From contig CM048844.1 of assembly GCA_026545765.1 (NCBI GenBank), positions 72,091,035 through 72,155,034 on the forward strand: 64,000 nt of DNA, read 5' to 3'. Source of the stretch: Plantago major. Lineage: Eukaryota; Streptophyta; Magnoliopsida; Lamiales; Plantaginaceae. The first letter of the stretch is position 1; each line of letters starts with the position of its first letter. Shown piece by piece: positions 35,838-47,279 of the stretch. Under the pieces are notes generated by a model, which was given only the letters and a program-made list of their open reading frames with translations, was not told the DNA's origin and searched no databases. Both the position numbers and the translations under genes were made by a program.

Positions 35838-36222
35838 TATAAACCATTCTACTTTCTGTGGAAACCTCAAAGCCTGGTAGTTGTTCAACATAGAATTCCT
35901 CAGCAAGTTCACCGTTTAGGAATGCACTTTTAACATCCATCTGATAAACTTTAAAGTCATTATGAGTTGCAAAGGCTAGAAATAGTCTAATTGCATCCAA
36001 TCTTGCAACTGGAGCATATGACTCGTCAAAATCTAGTCCTTTTGTTTGGGTGAATCCCTTGGCAACCAACCTTGCTTTGTTTCTGGTTATTTCACCAGAC
36101 TCATTCATTTTATTTCTGAAAACCCACTTGGTTCCAATTACAGATATTCCATTAACAAATGGAACCAGTTTCCAGACTTTGTTTCTCTCAAATTGATCCA
36201 ACTCTTCTTGCATTATCCACAA
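35838..36222 (-). pseudogene. Copia reverse transcriptase fragment fused in frame to gag
   Basis: Begins [14 protein letters not shown] and continues [73 protein letters not shown]: the N-terminal half of copia RT, ending before YADD. After MVYKL the same open frame passes without a stop into gag capsid sequence. The order RT then gag is the reverse of a normal element, so this is a rearrangement. Confidence 0.85.
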
Positions 36223-36476
36223 GAGGGATTCGCACCCTCAAGGTTAAAAGCGATTTACGCCCAACACTTTCGACCACAAACGTCGACTAGTAGAATTGAC
36301 GACTCTACTATGTTGATTAAATGTTTTCACTTTCAAAACGTCGAGTAATCTATTGAATCCTTTTACTAGCTAGCTCTTGATGAAACCACCATCCCATGTC
36401 TCCTTTAATTGATAAAAAACTCGTGTTTGTTGTTTACCAACATTTGTGATTTGCGAAAGAAAAGAATTGGAATTCG
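36223..36476. other. Unassigned sequence between copia fragments
   Basis: No gene recognised. It contains a tRNA T-arm-like stem (GAGGGTGCGAATCCCTC on the minus strand) without a supporting tRNA body. Confidence 0.35.
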
Positions 36477-36890
36477 TGTTAGGAATATCTGTTTAGATTT
36501 TGATCAGTAAACCATAATGACTTATCTTAGCTCAGAAAGGTAACTAGTACTCTTAGTTCATTTGAACATAGTAAAAGGGGAAGCTTACTGAGTATGTTAG
36601 TCTAGCAAATCTTGTATAGGATGTTAGGTCTTTGAATGTAATTTTTATATCTTTGAAGAAGACCAAGAAGGAGGCATCCAACCGAAGAGTTCAACAAATT
36701 GAAGATTTGAAGACTGCACAAGATTGCTGAATACTAAGGAAAAGTGCCCTCAGAAACCCACACTCAGATACCTTGGATAAAACTATGTTTCTGGGGAACA
36801 ATGTTTTAATAGGTATCTGGAGTATCAAAGGTATCTGCTTACAACTATTTGCATGGCAACTTTGACTCCCTTTCAGAATTCTTTGTGATT
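36477..36890 (+). repeat. Sirevirus-like 5' LTR fragment
   Basis: Starts TGTTAGGAATATCTG and matches the first 400 bp or so of the LTR at 38453-40020. It ends near an AATGACTAAGGGGGAAGG purine tract. The rest of the LTR and all of gag-pol are missing. Confidence 0.8.
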
Positions 36891-38077
36891 CTTAGTCAGT
36901 CAACAATGACTAAGGGGGAAGGATTTCAAGATGCTCATAGAGGAAGAGGAAGAGGAAACAAAAGAAATCTGAACAATCACCTCTCAGAATTAATGAGCTC
37001 TCCTCCAGTCAGACTGCTCTACAAATAGTGGCCACCACTCAGCAACTTCCTGAAAAAGGAATGACAACAAGGGCCAGAGCACAGAAACCTCCAAGGAGTA
37101 CTAAGGCTCCAAGGAGAAGACAAGTAAAAGGGATTGATGAGTCTTCTGAAGAAGAAGAAGAAGAAGAAGGCCAAATCAAATCCCAGGGCAAGGAAGAAGG
37201 CTGCAAAATTCTCACAAGAATGGATCTTGATAATGATGAAGAGACTGATGAAGATGAAGCTCCTTTTCACAGAAAAAGAAAAAGGGTTGATAGCCTATCT
37301 GAGCCCATAGCTGCAAAGCCTTTGGCAGCTAAAACACCCTCTGGAAATACCAAGTCAATCCAGGGTGGTTCTTCAAGAAATCCCCCAAGGGAGAATTCAA
37401 GACAAAAGAGGAACAGGCTGAGAGCTGAACAAAGAAAACTTCAACTACCACTCAGACCTGAAGAAGCCAAAATTGAGTATGTGAAGACTGACAACAACTC
37501 CTCTGTCTACAGGTGCATTAATCAGAAGAATGGCTACTGGATTCAGGAACTTAATCATCTACTGGTAAATTCAAAATTTCCAGAACCAATCCATAAACAA
37601 CTCATGGCATGGAGAAAAGACAAGTCAGTCTTGATTAATACCAACCACATCAAAGCCTGGTTGAATTTTGAAGTAATCAAGAGAATAGAAGCCATGAAGA
37701 AGGACCTCTCTGATGAATGTCCTTATGGAAAGCCATATGATGTGCACAGAATTCCCAATATCACTGGAACAGGCATAAGAGAAAGACTTGTTGTGGAACC
37801 CTTTGACTCATTCTACATGACTGAAGAACAATACAAGGGTGACATCAAATATCTGAAGATCATCTATGATTATTTCAAGCTATAAGATTTCAGAATTGTG
37901 CATGCCTGGAAGTGGGGAAAGTATCTGTGGGTTAAACACTTTGCCAAGAAGAATCCTACCAAAACCTACAAGGAAGTCTGTGGATTTGCCAGAGACACAG
38001 AGATGATTGTCAGAACTCTTCTCTATGACTACTCTGATGATATCAAAAGGTTTGGTGATAGGAAATTTGCAGATTGA
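36891..38077 (+). pseudogene. Sirevirus-like third ORF (env-position ORF), copy 1
   Basis: Open from before 36950 to a TAA at 37883-37885, and continuing in frame to TGA at 38075-38077. N-terminal half basic and disordered, with a Glu run (SSEEEEEEEGQ) and a KRKKRV-like basic cluster. The C-terminal half from about 37490 is conserved with the right-hand element (YRCINQKNGYWIQELNHLL, AWLNFEVIKRIEAM, DSFYMTEEQY, WGKYLWVKHF). It lies between gag-pol and the 3' LTR, the position of the 'env-like' ORF of sireviruses. No signal peptide, transmembrane segment or coat-protein feature is visible, so an envelope role is not supported by the sequence. No ATG near the start; it is probably spliced or truncated. 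Confidence 0.75.
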
Positions 38078-38434
38078 TCCATGGCACTGTTTTGAAGACT
38101 TGAAGTTTTGAAGACTTGAAGACCAGTTTACTAGGATGTTCACTTGGAGCTTGGTTACTCCTGTTGTCCTAATTTACTATGTACTTTTGTATTTTGCTGA
38201 CTGCTCTAAATGTATTAAGTTATCTCTGAATTTTCTTGTAACATATCTGATGAACCTACTCTTAGATATCAATTTATAAAAAGATAACTTGTCAGCAAAG
38301 ATCACACATTGTGATTTGGTTGATGTTTACTTTCTGCACTTAATTATATGAATTGAAAGATCATAAGAAATGATTAAGTGGTGGATTGTTTCCTTATCCA
38401 AATTTGTAATAGGTCAGATAGTCATCGTTGACTG

Positions 38435-38452
38435 ATCAAAATGGGGAAAATT
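38435..38452 (+). other. Polypurine tract of the sirevirus-like element
   Basis: AAAATGGGGAAAATT directly before the TGTTAGG of the 3' LTR. A similar AAAGGGGGAAATT precedes the right-hand copy's LTR. Confidence 0.75.
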
Positions 38453-40020
38453 TGTTAGGAATATCTGTTTAGATTTTGATCAGCAACCTAATGACTTATC
38501 TTAGCTCATAAAGGTGGTTAGTACTCTTGGTTCACTTGAACACTGTAAAAGAGGAAACTCACTAAGTATGATAGTCTAGCAAATCTTGTATATGATGTTA
38601 TGTCTCTGAATGTATTTTTTTATTTCTCTGAAGAAGACCAAGAAGAAGGCATCCAGCAGGAGAAGTTCAATGGTTTTGAAGATTTGAAGACTGCTCAAGT
38701 TTGCTAAAGACAAAGGTCATCAGATACCTATGTCCAGATATCTTGAAGAAACAAGTGTTTTTCAATAAACAAGTGTTGCAAAAGATATCTGAGAATACAA
38801 GGTTTCTGAGAACGAGGAAAAGTGCCCACAGATATCTACACTCAGATACCTTGGATAAAGATTATATTTCCAGGAAACAATATATTTGTAACAAGCGGTA
38901 TCTGGAGTTGTGATAGTCTCTAGAAAAGGACGCGCAAAGCTTCAGAAAGCATGCATAGTTCCTTTGGCACTACAGGACAAAGTATAGTACAGTGCATTAA
39001 ATGCGTGGAGAGAAATGTCTGAACAAAAACATTAGTCTCTGAAGAAGAAGACAAACGTGCAATAGTACTATACTCAGATATCAATAGTTTGAATTTGATT
39101 TAAGCCTAACGGATACTATTCAAACGGCACTCAAATTCATCTATAAATATCAACACTTAGAATGCTTGAGGACACACACTGAACACAACACCTTGAACTT
39201 GCACTGAATACTCGCACAAGCTCTCTCAAGCATACTACTTACCTTCAAGCTTTCTGTTGCGACCAAAGCTCTTGATTCTAAGTAGCATAAAAGTTCTAAG
39301 TGTCCTGATCCTTAACAAGCATTGTTATTTGTGAAGGAGTTGAATTAAGATTTCATATCTGAGATTCATTCTCTTGAACACTTATCATAGACTTGGGTCA
39401 GTAAAGAATAAGATACCATACATTGTAAAGTGTATTAAGTATACTTGATTCTCAGAGCTATCTGCATAACTGAATAAGTTATTAAAGAAGCTCACCTGAC
39501 AAACAAACCTAAACTATACACCAAAAGGCGTGGAGTATAGGAAGTACTTAGTTTGGGAAACTAAGGAACAACTACAGGAAAAAGGTTTCTGAGTACAGGA
39601 AGTACTTGGCTGAGAAAGCCGGGGAATAACTCAGGGGGAACACTTGGTTGGGAACCTAGTGTATTTAGGAATCAAGAGAAGATACTTGTAAGGTTACCTC
39701 AATTATCTGTCTTAGTGGATTCTAGGTCTGAGAAAGGCTGAAGTGCATTAGTTGAAGGATTACGCCACCTTTAGATACCACTATAAAGACTTGTGTTATT
39801 TACTTTCTGCATTTTATTGCTTGCTCTACTTACTTTGCTAAGTATTTACACATATCTTGCTGAGCACGTGCACTTATCACATAAAAGTCTTTCGTTCTCT
39901 GAAAAATAAGTATCATATAACTTCACAGATATCTAAGAAACTGTGTTTATCGACAAAAGTTTTAAAAGACTATTCACCCCCCCCCCCTAGTCTTTTACTT
40001 TGCCGTTATCTGGACCAACA
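38453..40020 (+). repeat. Sirevirus-like 3' LTR
   Basis: TGTTAGGAATATC...TCTGGACCAACA, 1568 bp. The homologous LTR at 58065-59495 is in the opposite orientation. It contains repeated GATATCT/AGATACC words. The right end abuts CACTA transposon sequence directly, so it probably inserted there. The 5-bp flank (TGAGT) has no match left of the 36477 LTR fragment, so the left side has been rearranged. Confidence 0.85.
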
Positions 40021-41618
40021 TGAGTCATCATCTCCTGGAGCTGGTCCTATGTGAAAACATCAGCTCGTGTGGATGCCTGGGACACTGAGAAGCTAGGACC
40101 CATCAATGTAGGGCCCAAACTTCCAATTCCATACACTCGACCCTTGTTGTCCATTAGGTTGACGACAAAGAATATCTGGTTTTGCTCTTGAATCGATAGC
40201 TCCCGACCATCGATCCTCCTCTCGATCTCACTCTGCAATCGTAAAGTGCATACGAAATGAGATACAGTTTTAGGAATCTCTTATAATACACAAATACAAA
40301 TGTGAACCTTAACAAAGAAACGTACCGCAATACGCTCGGACTTCTCGTCCACCCAAATGTCATCCTTCAGCTTAGCCTTCTTGAATTGGTATAGAGCGGT
40401 CTTGGGGTCCCCAGCCTGGATCTAACGAACATACATGCAATCAAGTAGTAAGTTGGTAGAAATGAAAGCAAAAAACATATAAATCATCTTCCACAGCGGA
40501 TAATGAAAGCAAAAAACACAAGTAGTAAGTAATTAATATATACACTAATTAACCGCCATCTGGCGATCCGTAACAACAGCTCGCGACCCATAATGGTGTC
40601 TGGAAGTGCCCGTACCATCAGTCGGCTCAGTCAACCGGTTCTCTCTGTTCTTTGCTGCCTGATCCACGACAAGGGGTTCCTTCCAGTACTCCACCCAATG
40701 CGCCCACTCCTTATCCCCTATAATCGATGGCTTAGTGCCATTGTCTCTACATTTTTTCGCACCATGAACCATTTTCCTATAGAGGTCTGACCCTAACCTC
40801 TCGAAAACCGATCACAACTGGGGAAGCAGGGCATTGGAAATGTAGTAGGTTTTCTACAACAATTCCATACAACATAGAAATTAAACAAGGTAAATGAAGA
40901 CAACAATTTAAAGATAACTCATGCAACAAGTTCATTAATGGTGACTAACATATCACCCAAGTTCAGTGGCTAACATACCACTCAGATTGTCCTAAAATTT
41001 ACTAACACAATGGTGAATAATATATCACCCATGTTTAGTGGCTAACATACCACTCACATATAGTGGCTAACATACCACACACATTAACATAACGATTAAA
41101 ACAACAAATAAAGCACTATAACATTTAAGCTTACCGGCAACTCATCGATGTAAAAAAGCCTTCATCCCTTCCGAGACATGTGACCACTTCTCGCCGCCAG
41201 CGCCAGGTAACTCCCTCCTGCCCCTAAAAATGTCAACAAAGTTAGGAAGCATCGGGGCCAAAAATTATCAATGAGAAAGACAAGAAATATTCATTAGTAT
41301 ATATAGTTAAATCAATGGTATGTGACATATACTTGTCTTAAGTTATGTTCTACAAATGCATAATATGTACTTATGCAGGTTGAGAACAACAATAACTTCC
41401 TTCCCTTCCATATAGCACCGGATGTCAAAACTAAAAAGGGGCAATCGTCAGGGGGGTAAGTCAGCCTAGACATGTGACTGGCCCATGCTCGAGCTCGGTG
41501 GAGTCTCAGGAACTGTAGACTGGCTGCTCCCATCAATATCAAAGCCCATAGAAGGACTAATCGCTCCACTTGGTGGTGTACTGCCTGTAGCAGAACCACC
41601 AGGGATCCCACTCGATGC
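40021..41618 (-). pseudogene. CACTA (En/Spm) second gene, Transposase_24-like, interrupted
   Basis: Several minus-strand pieces separated by likely introns and stops. A Pro/Ser/Gly-rich N-terminal part (GSATGSTPPSGAISPSMGF) starts at an ATG near 43912 on the far side of an inserted LTR. Next is a middle part (about 40545-40772) with IIGDKEWAHWVEYWKEP and RENRLTEPTDGTGTSRHH, the hallmark of the plant Ptta/En/Spm Transposase_24 family. The C-terminal part (about 40047-40400) has TALYQFKKAKLKDDIWVDEKSE and GRVYGIGSLGP. It is the TNPA-side gene of a CACTA element; the left end is cut by the sirevirus-like LTR. Confidence 0.75.
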
Positions 41619-41668
41619 GGGAGTGATGAGACAATATTCTAACGTCTCATTTGGTCTTTTTTAGCGAT

Positions 41669-42711
41669 TGAAAGTGCAAGTTGCACTTGATTAGATAATC
41701 TTATCTTTCATGATTCAGTTCAATGTTTGTGTTTGTTGTTGTTGTTTGTGAACTGCAGGATTTCAATGTTGTGCAACATTGCGAAATAGTGCCGATACAA
41801 TGTTGGAACAACATTACAGACAACAGCAGACAACATAGAAACAAGCAGGCCAATTGGACCGATGACTTGGACTGGAAGCAATCAATTCGAATTTCTGCAG
41901 GAATAAGGAAAGAGTTTGAGTTGCTTTGGACACAAGGAATGCAATCTAAAAAGAAGGAAAGAGTTTGACAAGTTATGGGCACCTTGAAAGAAAGAAGGAA
42001 ATAAAAGATTCTCTAGAGATAATCTTGGAAAGATTTTCCAGCCAGCCAGATACAGAGAAACAACGTTAGTTTCTTCCTGCTGAGATCCCGGATCATCACA
42101 TATGTACAAGAAGAACATAGTTGCAAGAAGAATACAAGATTAAAGAGAGAATCTTTCAAGAAGAATGTGGTGAAATGAAGAATCAAAATATGGAAAATTC
42201 CTTCTATGCGTATATTGAAGAAAACAAGACAAAGGAAATTGCCTTTGCTGAGATCCTATTGCCTTTCGACTTGGATGGAAGCTGTCGATATCTCAAGTAT
42301 ATATACAAGGATTCAGCCGAGCAATGAGAATGCCTTTCTTTTTGATCAATCAAGATTTTATTAAAGAGTTTAGGCTTCTTGTTTTCTGCTAGCTTTAGAG
42401 TTTGTCTAAGAGTATTCATTGTTGGAATAACTCTTTCAAACATCGACCTAGAATAGCTTTTACTGTTAGTTCTTCTAGGGCTAGTTTTGGTTATTTAATC
42501 AATCACCTGTGATTGTATTAAACCTAGTTGATTATTTTGCCTAAAGGCGTGGCCAACATATTTATATATGTTGGCTTGGTAATAGAAGTTTCATTCATAT
42601 TCATCCGCTGCCTTTTGTTTACTATGTTGAAGACATTGTTGAACAACATTGTTGGCAACATTGTCTATTGAACTTGTTCCAAGTACCAATCCGGGATCCT
42701 ACGTTCTAACA
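41669..42711. mobile_element. Nested solo LTR with GCGAT duplication
   Basis: TGAAAGTGCAAG...CGTTCTAACA with GCGAT on both sides (41664-41668 and 42712-42716). On the minus strand it starts TGTTAGAACG, a copia-like end. Rich in AACATTG/CAATGTT inverted words at both ends. The sister gypsy LTR lacks it at the same place. Non-coding. Confidence 0.82.
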
Positions 42712-42838
42712 GCGATCTTTGTGAGTCATTGTCTTTAGTTTTGTAGTCTTTTTAGTTCGTTTTTACCCTTTGGTGTTTTGTTTGTGTTTTGTAGAAATCT
42801 GTGTCTTTTGAGCCGTATGAAGACAAGCTGGTTAGCAT

Positions 42839-43050
42839 GGCTCGCCGCGGCAAGATTTTACGAGCTTGGCATTGGAAGTTCCAGCATGGCTCACCGCGGC
42901 GAGGAAATCAGTCCACCGCGGCGAGATTTAGCGAGTGATGTTCCTGTTTTGAAGATTGAAACTCGCCGCGGCGAAGGAATTGGTCCTCCGCGGCGAGATT
43001 ATGCGAGTCGGATATACAGTGCGATTAAGAAGGCTCGCCGCGGCGAGCGA
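42839..43050 (+). repeat. CCGCGG palindrome cassette in Tat/Athila-type U3
   Basis: Six occurrences of CGCCGCGGCG or one-base variants, the best being CTCGCCGCGGCGAG, in about 210 bp of otherwise AT-rich LTR. Each is followed by a short spacer ending in a CGAG/CGAGT word. Confidence 0.85.
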
Positions 43051-43873
43051 CGCAGATTTTATTTTATTTTCCTTATTAGATTAGAATTTTGATTCCTTTT
43101 CTTTCATACTTCTTTTAACCTAGTTTTGAGAAAAGCTCGAAGAGACATACATTGACATTGAGACATCTTTGGAGCTTGGTTATTCATTGATTTTGTTCAT
43201 CAAGTCAAGATTATTGGTATTGATTTCTCAATTGCTTTCTTCTTTACAATTCGTTCTTTATCTTATTGATTGAATTGTATGTTATTGCATGCGAGCTTTT
43301 CATCTATGTTTCATATGATTATTACCATGAATCTTTGTATGCAATTATCAATTATGAGTAGCTAAACACCTTTGAATACAGTAGTATGTGAAGATTATGC
43401 ATATTCGTTCTAGGGTTTATCAAAGCACTCATATAGGTTAGTCTCGTATTAAATCTTCGTAAAAACCTTCAATTCGATAAGTCCGTATTAAATTCTCTAA
43501 ATTTTTCATGTTTAAGGATCGTGAATTGACGACTCATGATTTCTCCAGTATAATATTTGCTAAGAACAATTGGTTGAATCAAATTGATTGATTTTCTGTA
43601 CAACGACCGTGTGACAAATATGAGTGTTATCCCTAGTTCGAATTAGCATAATTGGATCTTGCTACTGTATTCATCTTTCTCTCATTGTTAATCGTTATCT
43701 TAACTTTAGTCAATCTAGTTAGAAGTATAAACAAACCATCAATCAGATTGTTACTCGCAAGTATCTATTTACTCTCACTGCTACGTAGCTTAATTAATTC
43801 CCTGAGTTAGGCTTTAGTCTACAACTACAACTTATTCTCTAATTGCTTTTTAGAGTATAATTTGAGCTTATCA

Positions 43874-43912
43874 GGGAGGACGTTATGTAGGTCTCCTATG
43901 CCGCGGCATCTG
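43874..43912 (-). pseudogene. First codons of the CACTA second gene (beyond the inserted LTR)
   Basis: On the minus strand a GTTTTTGCAG acceptor-like sequence precedes an ATG and a short basic start (MPRHRRPT, then a stop). The frame continues across the GGGAG duplication into the Pro/Ser-rich region at 41618. Confidence 0.55.
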
Positions 43913-44048
43913 CAAAAACATACAACAAATAGAGAAAAAATGTGTTAGTAAATTACCGTGAATTTGCATGTAAAACATATACATTTGACACCTAATAAAT
44001 CACAAAAATATGGGATAATCAACAATTAACAGTATATACACATATAAT

Positions 44049-44395
44049 CTACCATACACACATACCCTCGTCCTCCTCGCTTGTGGTTAAGTCTACATAT
44101 TGGTCTTCATGCAGCTCTATGAACTCATCACGAGCCTGTACAGGATTTCTCGCTGATTCATCAACAACCTCTTCTTGGTACGAGTTGGTGATTGAGTTGT
44201 CCCTCTGAACGTACTCTACTCTGGAGCGGGCCCGTATATGTATCGCAACCAACCAGTCCGCCTTATTGCGTTTCATTCTTGGATATTCAATAAACACCAC
44301 TTGGCGTGCTTGAGTCGCCAAGATAAACGGTTCGTACTTAGTACGGTACCTCCTCCTGTGGTTAATGTCAACCATTTCATACTGCTTGTGCTAGT
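44049..44395 (-). pseudogene. CACTA TNP2-like transposase, C-terminal fragment (DUF4216)
   Basis: Reads YEPFILATQARQVVFIEYP, KADWLVAIHIRARS and an acidic tail with ARDEFIELHEDQYVDL, the DUF4216 region at the end of En/Spm TNP2 transposases. It ends at a stop at 44049. The upstream catalytic part is missing: at about 44396 the sequence switches to the 3' end of a Tat/Athila-type element. It lies just upstream of the Transposase_24-like gene on the same strand, the normal CACTA order. Confidence 0.85.
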
Positions 44396-44483
44396 TCTTT
44401 TTTGTTCTTTTTTGTGTCGAGTCTAGTTCTTGTCTTGGTTGTTTGTTTGCTCGAGGACGAGCAAAGGTTCAGTTTGGGGAGTT
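44396..44483 (+). other. 3' end of a Tat/Athila-type internal region with polypurine tract
   Basis: GCTCGAGGACGAGCAAAGG then CAGTTTGGGGAGTT directly before the LTR start, the familiar 3' signature of Tat/Athila/Ogre-like plant gypsy elements. The rest of the internal region is absent. Confidence 0.8.
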
Positions 44484-45752
44484 TGATGAGACGATAATTT
44501 AGAGTCTCATCTGGTCTTTTTTAACGTCTTTTTGTCATCCTTGAGTTTAGTTTTATTAGTTTTCCTAGAGTATTTTTACTTGTTTTGTTCTTTGTGTGTT
44601 TTGTAGGTATTTGGCTAAACCGCGCTAATTGAAGCAAAATGATGTATTTTACATGCATCTACAAGATATGGAGTTCCAATGCCTCGTATGGATGCTAGAA
44701 GTGGAGCGGGAAAGCCAAAATACCAAGAACTGGAGTCAAAAGAGTCAAAAGGGGCAAGATAGTCCTTCCAGGAAGAACTGGCGACGCTTGATTCTTGATT
44801 ACTTTCAGAAGTTGCAATCGGCGGCGCTTGCAAACAGGCATCTGCCAGTTGATTGGTTCTGCCGGTCTTCTGCGATTTGTTCTCCTAATTCGTTCAGACT
44901 TAGTTTTTCTACTTTCTATTAGTTAGAACAAGACAAAATTAGTTTGGATTATCATCTATTGTTAAGTTTTCATACTTTGCTCTCAATCTAGACCTAGTTT
45001 TTGACATTGATTAATCTTGGAGCTTGGTTCTTCTCTTGTAACGAATCCTTGACATCGAATTCTTAGTAAGTTTGATAATTCTCTATTGCTTCCATACAAT
45101 TCTTGTGCTTGATTGATTTATCGAATTGTATGCCCTTGCTTGCGATTATTATTATGTTTATGCTTTGCGTATACAAGATTATGAATTCCTTCATCTTTGC
45201 TTCAATCATGAATAGCTAAACCACTCCAGAACTCGGTAGTTGTGTGGTGGTTATGCAAATTCGAATCTAGAGTTTATCTTCGTTCATAAAGGTTCGTCTA
45301 GTTTGATATTCTCGTAAAAACCTTCAATCCAATGCACTAATTTAAAACCTTCTAAATCGTTTTGGTTAAGAATCGTCGGTCTGACAAACCTGACGATTTC
45401 TCTAGTTTGAAATCTTTGAAAAACAACATGGTTGAATTGGATTGATTGCTTTCTGTACACCGACCGTGTGACAATATGAACAATTACCTTAGTATCGAAT
45501 TAGCATAACCGAATCATTGCTACCGTGTTCACCTTCTATCATTTGATCAAAACAGTTTATTTGCTTATTAGTATTAATCTGTGTTTTAGAAGTAAAATTA
45601 TTCAAAACCTACTTTTTACTCACAAACAAACGTTCTGCTCTATTTCGTTGTTGTAGCTGAATTAATTCCCTAGAGAACGATACCGAGTTAGGCATAGTCT
45701 ACAACTACAGCTTATTCTCTTAAGTTTTATAGAGTATAATTTGAGCTTATCA
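44484..45752 (+). repeat. Tat/Athila-type 3' LTR
   Basis: TGATGAGACGATAATTT...GAGCTTATCA, 1269 bp, with a polypurine tract on its left. A palindrome cassette is visible only in worn form (TGGCGACGCTTG, CGGCGGCGCTTG at about 44770-44840). U5 holds CCGAGTTAGGCATAGTCTAC, as in the sister LTRs. Confidence 0.88.
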
Positions 45753-46012
45753 CCCTTGCGCTGGTTGGTCGTATGACATGTTTTGACTCCTCGAACTCCG
45801 TGCAACGGTCAATCCGGCGTATTCGCTCCCTTGTCCCGATTTGGCACAATTATGTCGTTTTGGTGCCTGAAATCGTGCAAATCCTCAAAAACGCCATCAT
45901 GACCTACATAAAACACGCAAAGTTGGTAATTAACCATAAAATGATACAAATATTGCATCTAAGGCAAAAAAGGAGGGTCTAAAAGTATGCTATATCGCAC
46001 ATTTCAGTGTCA
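45753..46012 (-). repeat. Fragment of the 14880-type LTR
   Basis: About 260 bp matching 16108-16367 (GCATGACATGTTTTG, GCCTGAAATCGTGCAAATCC, ACACGCAAAGTTGGTAA, TATATCGCACATTTC) and ending CACATTA. It abuts LTRs on both sides. Confidence 0.8.
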
Positions 46013-47279
46013 CATTAGTAATTTAGAGGTTCATCATGTCCTTTTAATCGTACTTTTGTTAGTCTTTATCGTTATTTTATAGTGTTATTGTTCGTTTTTA
46101 CGTTTTTGTGTTTAGTTATGTTTTGAAGGTTTTAGGTATGAACCGGAGGATAAATGTCGCATTTTACAAGGTCATGTTCGAGTTTGAAGGCTCAAAAATC
46201 CAAGAAGAAAGCCCCGAGATCGATTCCCGAAGAAATCAAGTTTTGGCATTGAACAGGGTCATGTCGCGACACAGAATTACGAGGGCAAATACTCTAAAGA
46301 ATTTTATCCGTGTCTCGACACGTTCAAATTGGTGTCGCCACATGGGTTAGCGAATGAAAATATGGAACCTGAAGACAAGCGTGTCGCGACATACTTTTTG
46401 CTGTGTCGTGACACGACTTGCCTAAGCCCATTCGGATTTTGCCTTGTACATATATAGATTTTCACCTTTTTTTCCTTATTACTTTCAATTCAAGCCACTG
46501 TAAAAGCTCTTAGAACCCTAGTTTTGATTTTGGGATATTTGAGCTTGGTTATTCATCTTGTAATTACATACGATTCGTCGATTTACGTTTGAAGGTTAGA
46601 GATTTTATTATCTATTCATATTACTTTCGGAATGCACTTTCTTGTGATCGTTTATGCTTGGTATTTTTATCTTCATCAATCTTATGTCTATCATCTCAAC
46701 AAATATGAATATATATGTTAATTGCATGATCATGAGTAGCTAATCTCTTCGTGAATGCGGTAGTTATATGATGATTCGCATGTATTAGAGTATGAGCTTC
46801 GAATTCATTCGTACGAGTTAAGCTAGTCTAAAATCTTCGTAAAACCTGTTAATTCGATTCTCTGGTCTAAAATATTCAAATCGTTTGTTCATGGATTACT
46901 TGTCTGACAATCAAGTAATTACTCTAGTCTGAAATATTCGAAAATGTATTGGTTAAGATCGCTTTAAAGGTTTTTGGACAAATAACACGTGACAATCATA
47001 CGAATGCTATAGCTATAACCCGTATACTGTGTCTGATTATTTCTAACGCGTTCATATTTCTCCTATATATTTCATCTCCAGTTTGATTGTTTTGCTTGCT
47101 TAATTGTTAGTACCAACACAATCAAATCATTCACTGTTACTTTGCAAACTCAACGTTAATTGCTCTGTCACATTACTCTGCTTAGTTAACTCCTTCGAGA
47201 ATGAATTTGTGGTTAGGCTTGTTCTTATTTGCAACACTGCTTTATTACACTGTTTTAGAAGTAATAATTTAAGCATATC
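46013..47279 (+). repeat. Third Tat/Athila-type LTR, 5'-truncated
   Basis: Begins in GTAATTTAGAGGTTCATCATG, aligned to about base 10 of the sister LTRs, and ends TTTAAGCATATCA. Its palindrome cassette is TGTCGCGACA (five variants at about 46260-46425), followed by a TATATATAG box near 46450. Confidence 0.8.
46260..46425 (+). repeat. TGTCGCGACA palindrome cassette
   Basis: Five copies or near-copies (GTCGCGACAC, GTCTCGACAC, GTCGCCACAT, GTCGCGACAT, GTCGTGACAC), 25-90 bp apart and immediately upstream of the TATA-like box. Confidence 0.85.

Larger units (their letters stand above)
41624..43873 (+). mobile_element. Tat/Athila-type solo LTR with GGGAG duplication, carrying a nested solo LTR
   Basis: TGATGAGACAATATTC...ATTTGAGCTTATCA, flanked by GGGAG (41619-41623 and 43874-43878). 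Set aside the nested 1043-bp insertion plus one duplication and it is about 1.2 kb, like the sister LTR at 44484. Between about 42839 and 43050 it has several CCGCGG-centred palindromic words. It splits the CACTA second gene near its start. Confidence 0.9.

Noticed and set aside
36216..36240. tRNA T-arm-like stem (GAGGGTGCGAATCCCTC, minus strand) and B-box-like word
   Set aside because: No matching acceptor stem, D-arm or anticodon arm could be built, and it abuts copia RT sequence; not enough for a tRNA or SINE call.
36891..38077. Calling the third ORF a viral envelope gene
   Set aside because: Only its position fits. No signal peptide, transmembrane segment, glycosylation-rich ectodomain or furin-like site was visible.
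41723..42327. ORFs in the nested solo LTR
   Set aside because: They lie wholly within LTR sequence bounded by a target duplication, overlap on both strands and show no domain.
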